In this document: one piece after another, positions 17,055 to 25,801 of the stretch
Position numbering within the stretch: position 1 is the stretch's first letter
Layout: every line of letters begins with the position of its first letter
Source of the DNA: Bacteroidales bacterium
GTDB lineage: Bacteria; Bacteroidota; Bacteroidia; Bacteroidales; Muribaculaceae
DNA: 64,000 nucleotides
Assembly: GCA_004557825.1 (NCBI GenBank)
Contig: SFFL01000010.1
Span: 1-64,000 of the forward strand
Direction of reading: 5' to 3'
Notes under the pieces: model-generated
The model's database searches: none
Told to the model about the DNA's origin: nothing
What the model saw: only the letters and a program-made list of their open reading frames with translations
Program-made: the position numbers and the translations under genes

Positions 17055-17181
17055 GTTGTAATAAAGTCGGCGTTTTTCGGACGGTTACAACAAGCACAAT
17101 ACATATTGCCTGCATATAGGCGGCAAACTTATAGTATGTTCGCGAAGGACTATCTTGCATTGATGTGATATCAAAACGATT

Positions 17182-17212
17182 CAGCGCCTGCACCGGAGGG
17201 GTGCAGGCGCTG
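17182..17212 (-). terminator. Hairpin at the end of the ribosomal protein operon
   Basis: A perfect 13 bp GC-rich stem (17182-17194 with 17200-17212) with a 5 nt loop lies 30 bp downstream of the rplQ stop. On the minus strand it is followed by AATCGTTTTG, a weak T tract. It is the likely end of the long rpsL-to-rplQ transcription unit. Confidence 0.75.
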
Positions 17213-17242
17213 GATTTATCACGTGGAGTGTGATGTCAGGGA

Positions 17243-17758
17243 TTATTCGGCGGCTGCCTCTGTAGCGGGAGCTTCTGCTGCGGGTGCCTCGGCTACGGGT
17301 GCTTCAGCTGCGGGAGCGGCTTCGGTTGCGGGCTTAGCAGTTTTGCGCGAACGACGTGTGCGGCCTTTCTTCTCGGTCTTCTTGTCCTTGAGCATATTCT
17401 CATTGTAGTCGACAAGTTCGATGAAGCAGGTCTTAGCGTTGTCGCCCAGACGGTTGCCGGTCTTGAGGATGCGTGTGTAACCACCGGGACGGTCGGCAAT
17501 CTTCTGCGAGATTTCGCGGAAGAGCTCGGTCACGGCTTCCTTGTTCTGAAGGTAGGAGAACACCAGGCGGCGGTTGGCCATGGAGTCTTCCTTAGCGCGA
17601 GTGAAAAGGGGCTCAGCGTATACGCGGAGAGCTTTGGCCTTTGCCAGGGTGGTGAAGATTCTCTTATGCTTGATAAGGGAGATGGTCATATTGGCAAGGA
17701 GGGCATCGCGGTGAGCTTTCTTGCGCGAAAGATGATTGAAGCTTTTATTGTGTCTCAT
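17243..17758 (-). CDS. rplQ: 50S ribosomal protein L17
   Basis: L17 sits near the exit tunnel of the large subunit. Residues 1-115 are a standard L17 (MRHNKSFNHLSRKKAHRDAL ... GGYTRILKTGNRLGDNAKTCFIELV in parts). Residues 126-171 form a tail not seen in the short enterobacterial protein: a basic block (KTEKKGRTRRSRKTAKP), then Ala/Glu/Pro repeats of the type AAEAPVAEAPAAEAPATEA. It follows rpoA after 15 bp and closes the operon. Confidence 0.97.
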   Translation of the reverse strand: MRHNKSFNHLSRKKAHRDALLANMTISLIKHKRIFTTLAKAKALRVYAEPLFTRAKEDSMANRRLVFSYLQNKEAVTELFREISQKIADRPGGYTRILKTGNRLGDNAKTCFIELVDYNENMLKDKKTEKKGRTRRSRKTAKPATEAAPAAEAPVAEAPAAEAPATEAAAE

Positions 17759-17773
17759 CGTTGTAGTTCTGTT

Positions 17774-18766
17774 TTACTCTTTGTCGAGTTTGTATTTGGA
17801 GATATCCATGCCGAACGAGAGGCCGAGGTTGGCCAGAAGTTCGTCAAGCTCGGTAAGTGATTTCTTGCCGAAATTGCGGAATTTGAGGAGGTCGGTCTTG
17901 TTGAAGACCACGAGTTCGCCTAATGTTTCCACTTCTGCGCTCTTGAGGCAGTTGAGTGCGCGCACAGAGAGGTCCATATCTACGAGTTTGGTCTTCAGAA
18001 GCTGACGCATGTGCAGAGCATCTTCATCGAATTCGTCGGCGCCGTCGGCTTCCTGAGTTTCAATGGTGATCTTGTCGTCGGAGAAGAGCATCAGGTGATA
18101 AATCAGGATTTTGGCGGCTTCCTGCAGAGCGTTTTTAGGCAGGATTGAGCCGTTGGTAGTGATTTCGATGATGAGTTTCTCGTAATCGGTCTTTTGGTCG
18201 ACGCGGAAGTTTTCGACTGCATACTTCACATTTTTGATAGGTGTGTAGATGGAGTCGATGGCCAGGGTGTGGATGTCGAAGATTTCGAGCTGATTTTCAT
18301 CGGCGGGCACCCAGCCGCGGCCTTTGTTGATATTTACTTCAATGTTGAAGCTTGCGTCGGGATCCAAGTGACAGATAACTTCCTCGGGGTTGAGGACCTC
18401 AAAGCCTGAGAGGGCTTTGCCGATGTCACCGGCTTTGAACACCTCCTGACCTGACACGTGAATGGTGGCTTTCTCGGTCTCGGCGTCCTCGCTCAGTTGC
18501 TTAAGGTCTACCTTTTTGAGGTTAAGGATGATGTTGGTTACATCTTCCTTGACGCCGGGGATGGTATCGAATTCGTGTTTCACGCCGTCGATTTTGATGG
18601 CGGAAATGGCATAGCCTTCGAGAGAGGAGAGAAGTACTCGACGGAGGGCGTTGCCCACAGTGATACCATAGCCGGGCTCCAAAGGCTTGAACTCGAACTT
18701 GCCGTAGAAGTTGTTAGCTTCTAACATTACGACTTTGTCAGGTTTCTGGAATGCTAAAATAGCCAT
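17774..18766 (-). CDS. rpoA: DNA-directed RNA polymerase subunit alpha
   Basis: RpoA nucleates polymerase assembly and contacts activators and UP elements. The 330 aa protein shows the N-terminal dimerisation domain (GYGITVGNALRRVLLSSLEGYA near residue 35, PGVKEDVTNIILNLK near residue 70) and a C-terminal domain with the helix-hairpin-helix residues (NCLKSAEVETLGELV, KFRNFGKKSLTELDELL). It lies in its usual place between rpsD and rplQ. Confidence 0.98.
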   Translation of the reverse strand: MAILAFQKPDKVVMLEANNFYGKFEFKPLEPGYGITVGNALRRVLLSSLEGYAISAIKIDGVKHEFDTIPGVKEDVTNIILNLKKVDLKQLSEDAETEKATIHVSGQEVFKAGDIGKALSGFEVLNPEEVICHLDPDASFNIEVNINKGRGWVPADENQLEIFDIHTLAIDSIYTPIKNVKYAVENFRVDQKTDYEKLIIEITTNGSILPKNALQEAAKILIYHLMLFSDDKITIETQEADGADEFDEDALHMRQLLKTKLVDMDLSVRALNCLKSAEVETLGELVVFNKTDLLKFRNFGKKSLTELDELLANLGLSFGMDISKYKLDKE

Positions 18767-18787
18767 GGATCTTTAATTTAAAGGGGA

Positions 18788-19393
18788 TTACTTGGAATAG
18801 AGTTCGACGATGAGCTGCTCCTTGATGTTCTCGGGGATATCCTCACGGGTGGGGACATGGAGCAGTTTGCCGCTCTTGGTTGACTCGTCCCATTCGAGCC
18901 AGGGGTATTTGCTGTGGTTGAAGCCAGCGAGGCAATCGGCGATTACTTCGAGCGATTTGCTCTTTTCACGCACACCTACTACATCGCCTGCCTGAACAGC
19001 GTAGGAGGGAATGTTAACGACTTTGCCGTTGACAGTGACATGCTTGTGGAGCACGAGCTGACGGGCTGCGGCACGGGTTTTTGCGATGCCAAGGCGGTAT
19101 ACCACATTATCGAGGCGGCCTTCGAGGAGCTGAAGCAGGATTTCACCGGTAATACCTTTCATCGAGGATGCTTTCTCGAAGAGGTTGCGGAACTGGCGTT
19201 CGAGCACACCGTAGGTATATTTGGCTTTCTGCTTTTCGCGGAGCTGTGTGCCGTACTCAGAGGTTTTGCGGCGACGGTTCTGGCCGTGCTGGCCAGGGGG
19301 GAAGTTGCGGCGGCTGAGGATCTTGTCCTCGCCGAATATAGGTTCGCCGAACTTACGTGCAATTTTGGTCTTGGGACCTGTATATCTTGCCAT
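18788..19393 (-). CDS. rpsD: 30S ribosomal protein S4
   Basis: S4 nucleates 16S rRNA folding. The 201 aa protein has the N-terminal S4 region (MARYTGPKTKIARKFGEPIFG) and the S4 RNA-binding domain (LDNVVYRLGIAKTRAAARQLVLHKHVTVNGK, in parts). No zinc-binding cysteines are present near the N-terminus, so it is the zinc-free form. It is located between rpsK and rpoA in the alpha operon section. Confidence 0.98.
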   Translation of the reverse strand: MARYTGPKTKIARKFGEPIFGEDKILSRRNFPPGQHGQNRRRKTSEYGTQLREKQKAKYTYGVLERQFRNLFEKASSMKGITGEILLQLLEGRLDNVVYRLGIAKTRAAARQLVLHKHVTVNGKVVNIPSYAVQAGDVVGVREKSKSLEVIADCLAGFNHSKYPWLEWDESTKSGKLLHVPTREDIPENIKEQLIVELYSK

Positions 19394-19455
19394 TTTCTGT
19401 GTTGCTTTTTAAAAGATGGGGTTACAGTTTACTGCTTGTAAAATATGCGGCGGCA

Positions 19456-19845
19456 TTATACGCGGCGACGCTTCGGGGGGCGGCAGCCGTTGTGGGGCAG
19501 CGGGGTGACGTCGATGATTTCGGTCACTTCAATGCCCATGCCGTGCACGGTGCGGATTGCTGATTCACGACCGTTGCCGGGACCTTTGACGTAAGCTTTG
19601 ACTTTGCGCAGGCCAAGGTCGTAAGCGACCTTGCCGCAATCCTGAGCTGCCATCTGGGCGGCGTAGGGTGTGTTCTTCTTTGAGCCACGGAAGCCCATCT
19701 TGCCTGCCGATGACCATGAGATGACCTGGCCTTCGGAATTGGCTAAGCACACGATGATGTTGTTGAACGAGGAGTGAACGTGAAGCTGGCCGGCGGCGTC
19801 AACCTTGACGTTGCGCTTCTTGGCTGCGACTGTTTTCTTTGCCAT
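19456..19845 (-). CDS. rpsK: 30S ribosomal protein S11
   Basis: S11 lies on the platform next to the mRNA exit. Its 129 aa include HVHSSFNNIIVCLAN, the KKNTPYAAQMAAQDC segment and the conserved C-terminus IIDVTPLPHNGCRPPKRRRV. It follows rpsM by 21 bp and precedes rpsD. Confidence 0.98.
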   Translation of the reverse strand: MAKKTVAAKKRNVKVDAAGQLHVHSSFNNIIVCLANSEGQVISWSSAGKMGFRGSKKNTPYAAQMAAQDCGKVAYDLGLRKVKAYVKGPGNGRESAIRTVHGMGIEVTEIIDVTPLPHNGCRPPKRRRV

Positions 19846-19866
19846 AATACTGTGTGGGGGTATTTA

Positions 19867-20247
19867 TTATTTAGTGGCTTTTTTCTTGTTGGCGACGGTT
19901 TTCTTGCGGCCCTTGCGGGTGCGAGCATTGTTTTTGGTGGACTGACCGCGTACGGGGAGGCCGTTACGGTGACGGATGCCGCGATAGCAGCCGATGTCCA
20001 TCAGTCGCTTGATGTTAAGCTGGAGTTCTGAGCGGAGGTCACCTTCAACCTTGTAGTTGCTCTGGATGACTTCGCGGACTTTAGCTGCCTGGGCGTCGCT
20101 CCAGTCCTTCACTTTGATGTTCACGTCTACACCGGCTTTCTCCAGGATGGTTTTTGCGGCCGAGCGGCCGATGCCGTAGATGTAGGTCAAGGCGATTTCG
20201 CCTCGTTTGTTCTGGGGGAGGTCAACTCCCACGATTCTTACTGCCAT
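19867..20247 (-). CDS. rpsM: 30S ribosomal protein S13
   Basis: S13 contacts the P-site tRNA and forms intersubunit bridges. Its 126 aa include MAVRIVGVDLPQNKRGEIALTYIYGIG in parts, the DIGCYRGIRHRNGLPVRGQ segment and the C-terminal RTRKGRKKTVANKKKATK. It is preceded by a 146 bp spacer after rpmJ. Confidence 0.98.
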   Translation of the reverse strand: MAVRIVGVDLPQNKRGEIALTYIYGIGRSAAKTILEKAGVDVNIKVKDWSDAQAAKVREVIQSNYKVEGDLRSELQLNIKRLMDIGCYRGIRHRNGLPVRGQSTKNNARTRKGRKKTVANKKKATK

Positions 20248-20393
20248 AAATACTTTGGTAGATTTTTGAAGTTTTTAGCGCGGAAAGGCTGCCGGGTGAA
20301 ACCTTCGTGGCCATTTCATTGCCCGCAGTCGATAAGGAGGGGGGGCAATATCCTGACAAACGGCGAGTGGTTTTCCAGCCTTTTTATGCAGCT

Positions 20394-20510
20394 TTATCCC
20401 TGGCGCTGTTTGTTTTTGGGGTTCTTTTTGTTAATCACATAGAGGCGTCCTTTGCGGCGTACGATCTTATCGTCGGCGGAGCGCTTCTTGATGGAAGCTC
20501 TTACTTTCAT
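20394..20510 (-). CDS. rpmJ: 50S ribosomal protein L36
   Basis: A 38 aa frame (MKVRASIKKRSADDKIVRR at the N-terminus, LYVINKKNPKNKQRQG at the C-terminus) is read on the minus strand between infA and rpsM. This is the Bacteroidota form of L36. It has no cysteine at all, so it cannot bind the zinc ion used by canonical C+ versions. Position in the spc operon and length agree with rpmJ. Its stop is followed by a 146 bp gap before rpsM with no gene. Confidence 0.95.
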   Translation of the reverse strand: MKVRASIKKRSADDKIVRRKGRLYVINKKNPKNKQRQG

Positions 20511-20541
20511 TGTGAGTAGTGGTGGGGTTATTGATGGTTGC

Positions 20542-20760
20542 TTATTTGTAGCGGAACGCGATCCGGCCTTTTGAAAGGTCGTAGGGCGACATCTCTACCC
20601 TTACCTTGTCGCCGGGAAGAATCTTGATGTAGTGCATGCGCATCTTGCCCGAGATGTGGGCAGTGATTTCATGACCATTTTCCAATTCTACCCGGAACAT
20701 GGCGTTGGAGAGGGCTTCGAGAATTACGCCGTCTTGTTCGATTGCGGATTGTTTTGACAT
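20542..20760 (-). CDS. infA: Translation initiation factor IF-1
   Basis: IF-1 blocks the A site during initiation. The 72 aa protein is a single S1-like OB fold: MSKQSAIEQDGVILEALSNA at the start, then FRVELENGHEITAHISGKMR, ILPGDKVRVEMSPYDLSKGR and a final IAFRYK. It lies between map and rpmJ as in many bacteria. Confidence 0.98.
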   Translation of the reverse strand: MSKQSAIEQDGVILEALSNAMFRVELENGHEITAHISGKMRMHYIKILPGDKVRVEMSPYDLSKGRIAFRYK

Positions 20761-20827
20761 ATAGTAGCGCTTTAGTCTTCCTGTAGTTTAGGTGGCTTTT
20801 TGCACGTTGCGGGTGCGGATGTTTATC

Positions 20828-21610
20828 TCAGACCTTTCGGTCGCCGAGGACTTGCTCGATGGGGTCGAAGGAGGTCAGAATCTCAGTCTTTCCATCGATG
20901 ATGGCAACGGTGTGCTCGAAGTGAGCCGAAGGCTTGCGATCGCGGGTGCGGCAAGTCCAGCCGTCGGGCTCGATAGCGATGTTGCGGCTGCCCATATTGA
21001 TCATAGGCTCGATGCAGAGGCACATCCCGTTGCGAAGCAGCGGACCTGTGCCGCGGCGCCCGTAATTGGGGATTTCGGGGTCTTCGTGCATTTTCCGGCC
21101 GATGCCGTGGCCGCACATTTCGCGCACTACGGTGTAGCCTCGTTTTTCGCAATAGGTCTGCACGGCGTTGCACACATCGCCAAGGCGGTGTCCTTCGCGG
21201 CAGGCTTCGATGCCTTGGTAAAGCGACTCTTTGGTGGTGCGGAGCAGCGCCATTACGTCGTCGCTGACCTTGCCAACGGGGAATGTGTAACACATATCGC
21301 CGTTATACCCGTCGAGCTCGGCCACAATATCAACACCTACAATGTCGCCTTCGCGCAGTGTGTAGTTGTCGGGGATGCCGTGCACCACCACTTCGTTTAC
21401 TTCGATGCAGACGGTGGCGGGGAAACCGCCGTAGCCCAGGCATGCGGGCCGACCGCCGTTATTTACGATGTATTCGCGGGCGATGGTGTCGAGGCGATGC
21501 GTGGGCGTGCCGGGGAGCACGGCCTTTGCCACTTCGCCCAGGGCGAGTGAGGCCAGCCGGCAGGCGCCGCGCACTTTCTCGATTTCGTCGGGTGTCTTAA
21601 GATAAATCAT
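20828..21610 (-). CDS. map: Methionine aminopeptidase, type I
   Basis: MetAP removes the initiator methionine. The 260 aa protein has the pita-bread metal ligands: the Asp in GDIVGVDIVAELDGYNGDMC, the His in VREMCGHGIGRKMHEDP, the Glu in GMCLCIEPMIN, and the Glu in the C-terminal SAHFEHTVAII. No N-terminal zinc finger is present. Position between secY and infA is standard, in a spc operon that lacks adk. Confidence 0.97.
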   Translation of the reverse strand: MIYLKTPDEIEKVRGACRLASLALGEVAKAVLPGTPTHRLDTIAREYIVNNGGRPACLGYGGFPATVCIEVNEVVVHGIPDNYTLREGDIVGVDIVAELDGYNGDMCYTFPVGKVSDDVMALLRTTKESLYQGIEACREGHRLGDVCNAVQTYCEKRGYTVVREMCGHGIGRKMHEDPEIPNYGRRGTGPLLRNGMCLCIEPMINMGSRNIAIEPDGWTCRTRDRKPSAHFEHTVAIIDGKTEILTSFDPIEQVLGDRKV

Positions 21611-21644
21611 CTTGACTTTCTGTATATCAATATACCGGTGTCAA

Positions 21645-22994
21645 TCAATATGCCGAACCGGTGGTGCGGCCTTTGATTTTGCCGTCTTTCATCAGACCGT
21701 CGTAGTGGTGCATCATCAGGTGCGACTCTATCTGCTGGAGTGTGTCAAGCACTACACCCACCATAATCAGCAGCGATGTGCCGCCGAAGAACTGGGCGAA
21801 GTTCTGGCTGATGCCGAAGAGTCGGGCGAATGCCGGGAGGATGGCAACCACACCCAGGAAGAGTGAACCGGGCAGGGTGATTCGGCTCATAATCGAGTCG
21901 AGGTATTCTGCGGTTTTCTTGCCGGGCTTCACGCCGGGGATGAATCCGTTGTTGCGCTTCATATCTTCTGCCATCTGGGTGGGACGCACTGTGATGGCGG
22001 TGTAGAAGTATGTGAAGGCTACGATGAGGATGAAGTAGACAAAGTTGTACCAGAAGCCGTTGATGTCGGCGAAGGTAGCGAAGAAGCCGGTGGCGCCTTC
22101 GCGTGCTCCGAAGCCCGAGAGGGTAAGCGGGATGAACATGATGGCCTGTGCGAAGATGATAGGCATCACACCGGCGGCATTGACCTTCAGGGGGATGTAC
22201 TGGCGCACACCACCTACCTGGCGGTTGCCGACGATACGCTTGGCGTACTGTACAGGCACCTTGCGTGTTCCCTGCACGAGCAGTACGGCTCCGATGGTTA
22301 CGGCGAACAGCAGGACTATTTCAACGATGAACATAATCAGGCCGCCTTCCGAACCGGTGGACCCGGGCAGACGGGATGTGAACTCATACACCAGTGCCAT
22401 AGGCAGGCGGGCGATAATACCCACCAGAATGATGAATGAGATACCGTTGCCGATACCGCGGTCGGTGATGCGCTCGCCCAGCCACATGATAAACATGGAG
22501 CCTGCTGCGAGGATCACGGTGAGGAACACTACCATCCAGAATCCCATATCGGAGGTTCCGCCTGCATTTACAATCTGTGCTTTAAGGTTGTAGAGGTAGG
22601 CAGGACCCTGAACCAGGAGGATGAGCACCGTGAGGTAGCGGGTGTACTGAGTGAGCTTCTGACGGCCGCTCTCGCCTTCGCGCTGCATTTTCTGGAAGGA
22701 AGGAAGCACCATACCGGCAAGCTGGATCACGATGGATGCCGTAATGTAGGGCATGATGCCGAGTGCGAAGATTGATGCCTGTGAGAAGGCACCGCCTGAG
22801 AACATGTCGAGAAGCTGCATCAGGCCGGTTTTGTTGGTGAAGGCCGTGAGGGCGTCGAGATCGGCGGGGTTGATGCCCGGAAGGACCACGTAGCAGCCCA
22901 GACGGTAAACCAGCACCAGCAATACGGTGATGGTCAGTCGCTGACGGAGCTCCTGGATTGTCCAGATGTTTTTAAGTGTTTGAATGAATTTCAT
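21645..22994 (-). CDS. secY: Preprotein translocase subunit SecY
   Basis: SecY is the channel of the Sec translocon in the inner membrane. The 449 aa protein has ten transmembrane segments: the first in LTITVLLVLVYRLGCYVVLPG, the plug region LLDMFSGGAFSQASIFALGIMPYITASI in parts, the basic cytoplasmic loop VQGTRKVPVQYAKRIVG, and VGVVLDTLQQIESHLM near the C-terminus. It ends GKIKGRTTGSAY. It sits between rplO and map. Confidence 0.98.
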   Translation of the reverse strand: MKFIQTLKNIWTIQELRQRLTITVLLVLVYRLGCYVVLPGINPADLDALTAFTNKTGLMQLLDMFSGGAFSQASIFALGIMPYITASIVIQLAGMVLPSFQKMQREGESGRQKLTQYTRYLTVLILLVQGPAYLYNLKAQIVNAGGTSDMGFWMVVFLTVILAAGSMFIMWLGERITDRGIGNGISFIILVGIIARLPMALVYEFTSRLPGSTGSEGGLIMFIVEIVLLFAVTIGAVLLVQGTRKVPVQYAKRIVGNRQVGGVRQYIPLKVNAAGVMPIIFAQAIMFIPLTLSGFGAREGATGFFATFADINGFWYNFVYFILIVAFTYFYTAITVRPTQMAEDMKRNNGFIPGVKPGKKTAEYLDSIMSRITLPGSLFLGVVAILPAFARLFGISQNFAQFFGGTSLLIMVGVVLDTLQQIESHLMMHHYDGLMKDGKIKGRTTGSAY

Positions 22995-23027
22995 TAGGGA
23001 AGAGCATTATGCCCTGGAGGGGAGGTT

Positions 23028-23477
23028 TTACTTCACTTTGGAGACAGAGCCACCGGCTTCGGTGATGGCCTTTTCAGCAGCTGCCGAGAAAGCGTTGGCT
23101 TCCACGGTCAGGGCGCGGGTAACAGCGCCGTTGGCGAGGATTTTCACCAGCTGGTTGCGGTTGATGAATCCTGCTGCGCGAAGGTCGTCGAGGGTGATGG
23201 CGGTGAGGTTCTTCTCTGCAGCGAGAGCTTCCAGAGCTGAGAGGTTGACGGCTTTGTAGGCAACGCGGTTGATGTTCTTGAAGCCGAACTTGGGCAGACG
23301 GCGCTGCAGAGGCATCTGGCCACCTTCAAAACCGATTTTGCGTTTGTATCCGGAACGCGATTTAGCGCCCTTGTGTCCGCGGGTAGATGTTCCACCCTTG
23401 CCGGAGCCGGGACCGCGACCGATGCGGGTTTCGCGGGTAACGGCGCCTATGGCGGGTTTTAAATTACTTAAATCCAT
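23028..23477 (-). CDS. rplO: 50S ribosomal protein L15
   Basis: The 149 aa protein has the Gly/Arg-rich N-terminal extension that threads into 23S rRNA (RIGRGPGSGKGGTSTRGHKG) and GFEGGQMPLQRRLPKFGF near residue 50. The globular C-terminal domain ends GGSVSKVK. It follows rpmD by about 24 bp and precedes secY. Confidence 0.98.
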   Translation of the reverse strand: MDLSNLKPAIGAVTRETRIGRGPGSGKGGTSTRGHKGAKSRSGYKRKIGFEGGQMPLQRRLPKFGFKNINRVAYKAVNLSALEALAAEKNLTAITLDDLRAAGFINRNQLVKILANGAVTRALTVEANAFSAAAEKAITEAGGSVSKVK

Positions 23478-23501
23478 AGTTGTGTTTGTACTCTTTATTG
23501 A

Positions 23502-23681
23502 TTAAGCGTTGGTCACTTCTACCAAATGACGAACACGATTTACCATTCCCATCACGGAGGGTGTGTCTTCTTTGACTACCACGTGATTCATTTTCTTGAG
23601 GCCCAGGGCGTCGAGAGTGCGTTTCTGCACTGCGGGTGCGCCGATGCGGCTCTTTATTTGCTTGATTTTAATCTGTGCCAT
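23502..23681 (-). CDS. rpmD: 50S ribosomal protein L30
   Basis: A 59 aa minus-strand frame runs from the ATG at 23681 to the stop at 23502. It starts MAQIKIKQIKSRIGAPAVQK and contains RTLDALGLKKMNHVVV and GMVNRVRHLVEV, which are the defining segments of bacterial L30. Length is normal. It lies between rpsE (22 bp upstream) and rplO (24 bp downstream), the usual order. Confidence 0.97.
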   Translation of the reverse strand: MAQIKIKQIKSRIGAPAVQKRTLDALGLKKMNHVVVKEDTPSVMGMVNRVRHLVEVTNA

Positions 23682-23703
23682 TGTTATAAGGTCGCTGTGG
23701 GGA

Positions 23704-24222
23704 TTAGCCGTTGAATACCTGGGTTACGGAGATGCCGCGGTTCTGGGCTACCTGTGCGGGCGAGCGCATTTCGCCGAGGGCGGCGATGGTGGCCTTCACA
23801 AGGTTGTGGGGGTTGGACGAGCCTTTCGATTTGGCCAGCACGTCGGTGATGCCCACGCTCTCGAGCACGGCACGCATGGCGCCACCGGCTTTCACACCGG
23901 TACCGTGGCTTGCGGGCTTGAGGAGCACTTCCGAGCCGCCGAATTTGGCTACCTGCTCGTGGGGGATAGTGCCTTTGTGAACCGGCACGCGGATAAGGTT
24001 TTTCTTGGCCGATTCCACGCCTTTGGCGATAGCGGCCTGCACTTCGTTGGCTTTGCCAAGGCCCCAGCCGATGATGCCGTCTTCATTGCCTACTACCACG
24101 ATAGCGGCGAAGGTGAAGGTGCGGCCACCCTTGGTCACTTTGGTGACGCGGTTGATGGCTACCAGGCGATCCTTGAGGTCTATGTCGTTGGTTGTTTTAA
24201 CGCGATTGTTTTTTGTTGCCAT
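23704..24222 (-). CDS. rpsE: 30S ribosomal protein S5
   Basis: S5 lines the mRNA entry channel and influences accuracy. I chose the ATG at 24222 (MATKNNRVKTTNDIDLKDRL), giving 172 aa; the frame is open further upstream but runs into rplR. Conserved segments are KVTKGGRTFTFAAIVVVGNEDG, GWGLGKANEV and PASHGTGVKAGGAMRAVLE. It ends RGISVTQVFNG. Confidence 0.97.
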   Translation of the reverse strand: MATKNNRVKTTNDIDLKDRLVAINRVTKVTKGGRTFTFAAIVVVGNEDGIIGWGLGKANEVQAAIAKGVESAKKNLIRVPVHKGTIPHEQVAKFGGSEVLLKPASHGTGVKAGGAMRAVLESVGITDVLAKSKGSSNPHNLVKATIAALGEMRSPAQVAQNRGISVTQVFNG

Positions 24223-24229
24223 TGTAGTC

Positions 24230-24571
24230 TTAGAATTTGAGTCCGCCTTCGCGAGCTGCGTCGGCAAGTGATTTCACACGGCCGTGGAAAAGATAACCGT
24301 TGCGGTCGAACACTACTGTGTTGTAGCCGGCTGCGATTGCTTTCTCGGCGATTGCTTTGCCTACCTTGGCGGCGATTTCTGTCTTTGTGCCTTCGGCGAT
24401 GCCTTTTGAGGAGGCGCTGGCAAGGGTCTGGCCCTTGAGGTCGTCAACGAGCTGAACGTAAATCTGCTTGTTGGAGCGGAACACCGTCATACGGGGGCGC
24501 TGGGCTGTGCCGGAGATGCGTCCGCGGATACGGGCCTTGATTTTATTTCTTCTTTGCTGCTTGGAGATCAT
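24230..24571 (-). CDS. rplR: 50S ribosomal protein L18
   Basis: L18 binds 5S rRNA. The 113 aa protein has the basic start MISKQQRRNKIKARIRGRIS, then RPRMTVFRSNKQIYVQLVDD and the C-terminal segment FDRNGYLFHGRVKSLADAAR. It is located between rplF and rpsE. Confidence 0.97.
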   Translation of the reverse strand: MISKQQRRNKIKARIRGRISGTAQRPRMTVFRSNKQIYVQLVDDLKGQTLASASSKGIAEGTKTEIAAKVGKAIAEKAIAAGYNTVVFDRNGYLFHGRVKSLADAAREGGLKF

Positions 24572-24606
24572 TTCTGTGAAACGGATGTTGGGTTCAACTT
24601 ATCTGT

Positions 24607-25164
24607 TTACTTTGCGCCGGCTGTCTTGCCGCTCTTGCGACGGATAACTTCGCCGACAAACTTAATACCTTTGCCTTTGTAGGGCTCGGGCTTGCGGAAG
24701 GAGCGGATTTTGGCGCATACCTGACCAAGGAGCTGCTTGTCGTCGCTCTCAAGGATAATCAGGGGGTTTTTGTTGCGCTCCGACTTGGCTTCAACCTTGA
24801 CCTCGGGGGGGAGCTTGAGGTAGATGGCGTGGGAGTAGCCCAGCGACAGCTCAAGCACCTGACCGGTGGCGGTTGCGCGGTAGCCTACGCCTACCAGCTC
24901 AAGTTCCTTGCGGTAGCCGGTGCTTACGCCTACTACCATATTGTGAACCAGTGCGCGGTAGAGGCCGTGCTGTGCGCGGTGCTCGCGGTCATCGGTGGGA
25001 CGTGCGATATGGAGATGGCCGTCTTCGATTGTGATAGTGAACTCGGGGTTGACAGCCTGGCTGAGTGTGCCTTTGGGGCCTTTTACGGTAACGACGTTGT
25101 CTTTTGCAACATCAACGGTTACGCCTGCGGGGATTTCGATGGGGGCTTTACCTATACGTGACAT
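24607..25164 (-). CDS. rplF: 50S ribosomal protein L6
   Basis: L6 lies near the sarcin-ricin loop. The 185 aa protein consists of two repeated L6 domains, starting MSRIGKAPIEIPAGVTV, with the RALVHNMVVGVSTGYRKELE linker and the C-terminal signature EPYKGKGIKFVGEVIRRKSG. It is located between rpsH and rplR. Confidence 0.98.
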   Translation of the reverse strand: MSRIGKAPIEIPAGVTVDVAKDNVVTVKGPKGTLSQAVNPEFTITIEDGHLHIARPTDDREHRAQHGLYRALVHNMVVGVSTGYRKELELVGVGYRATATGQVLELSLGYSHAIYLKLPPEVKVEAKSERNKNPLIILESDDKQLLGQVCAKIRSFRKPEPYKGKGIKFVGEVIRRKSGKTAGAK

Positions 25165-25185
25165 ATTGCTGTTTCCTCCTTTCGA

Positions 25186-25584
25186 TTAATAAACGTAACA
25201 CAGAACTTCGCCGCCAACTTTTTCCTGAGCGGCTTTTTTATTTGTCATCACACCCTTTGAAGTGGAAAGGATGGCGATACCCAGGCCGTTGAGAACGCGG
25301 GGCATCGACTTGTAGCCACAATACTGGCGCAGGCCGGGACGGCTGGCGCGCTCGATACCTTTGATGGCGCTTACGCGATCTGTGGGATCATACTTGAGGG
25401 CGATCTTGATTGTACCCTGAGGGGTGTCGCCGTCGATGAACTTGTAGTTGAGAATGTAGCCCTGCTCGAAGAGAATGCGTGTGATTTCCTTCTTCAGGTT
25501 GGAAGCAGGCACTTCCACCACGCGGTGCTGGGCTTTGATGGCATTCCTCAATCTTGTCAGATAATCTGCTATTGGATCTGTCAT
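25186..25584 (-). CDS. rpsH: 30S ribosomal protein S8
   Basis: S8 binds 16S rRNA early in assembly and represses the spc operon in enterobacteria. The 132 aa protein has MTDPIADYLTRLRNAIKA at the start and GLGIAILSTSKGVMTNKKA with a VGGEVLCYVY end. A 217 bp gene-free spacer separates it from rpsN upstream, longer than usual. Confidence 0.98.
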   Translation of the reverse strand: MTDPIADYLTRLRNAIKAQHRVVEVPASNLKKEITRILFEQGYILNYKFIDGDTPQGTIKIALKYDPTDRVSAIKGIERASRPGLRQYCGYKSMPRVLNGLGIAILSTSKGVMTNKKAAQEKVGGEVLCYVY

Positions 25585-25801
25585 TTTTGGTTTTGTTCTT
25601 TCCCTGGGGAGAATTGCTCCGAGGGAGAATTTAACTTGGTTGTTTAAAGTCGGTCCGCTGCGTCTGTGCCGGTATTGCCTTGCCGGGGGGTCCCGCAGAT
25701 GGGCTTACCCGGTGGATTTCCGGCTCCGCTTTTCCCCGGACCGGGGGATTTGCAGCAGGGGCGCCTCGCGCTCCGTGCCGCCGGGGCTTGCTGCCCGCGC
25801 T
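25585..25801 (-). other. GC-rich spacer between rpsN and rpsH
   Basis: No gene is seen. The spacer is rich in G and C runs, including CCCCGGACCGGGG around 25734-25746, which can fold into a short hairpin. In most bacteria the two genes are separated by only a few bases. Confidence 0.5.

Larger units (their letters stand above)
16745..17088 (+). mobile_element. Right-hand fragment of an IS66-type insertion sequence
   Basis: The fragment runs from the transposase remnant to GGTTAC at 17083-17088. Read on the minus strand, its right end is GTAACCGTCCGAAAAACGCC, and IS66 family inverted repeats typically begin with GTAA. A terminator-like hairpin overlaps the end of the transposase. I found no left end or companion genes (tnpA, tnpB), so most of the element is lost. 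Confidence 0.72.
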
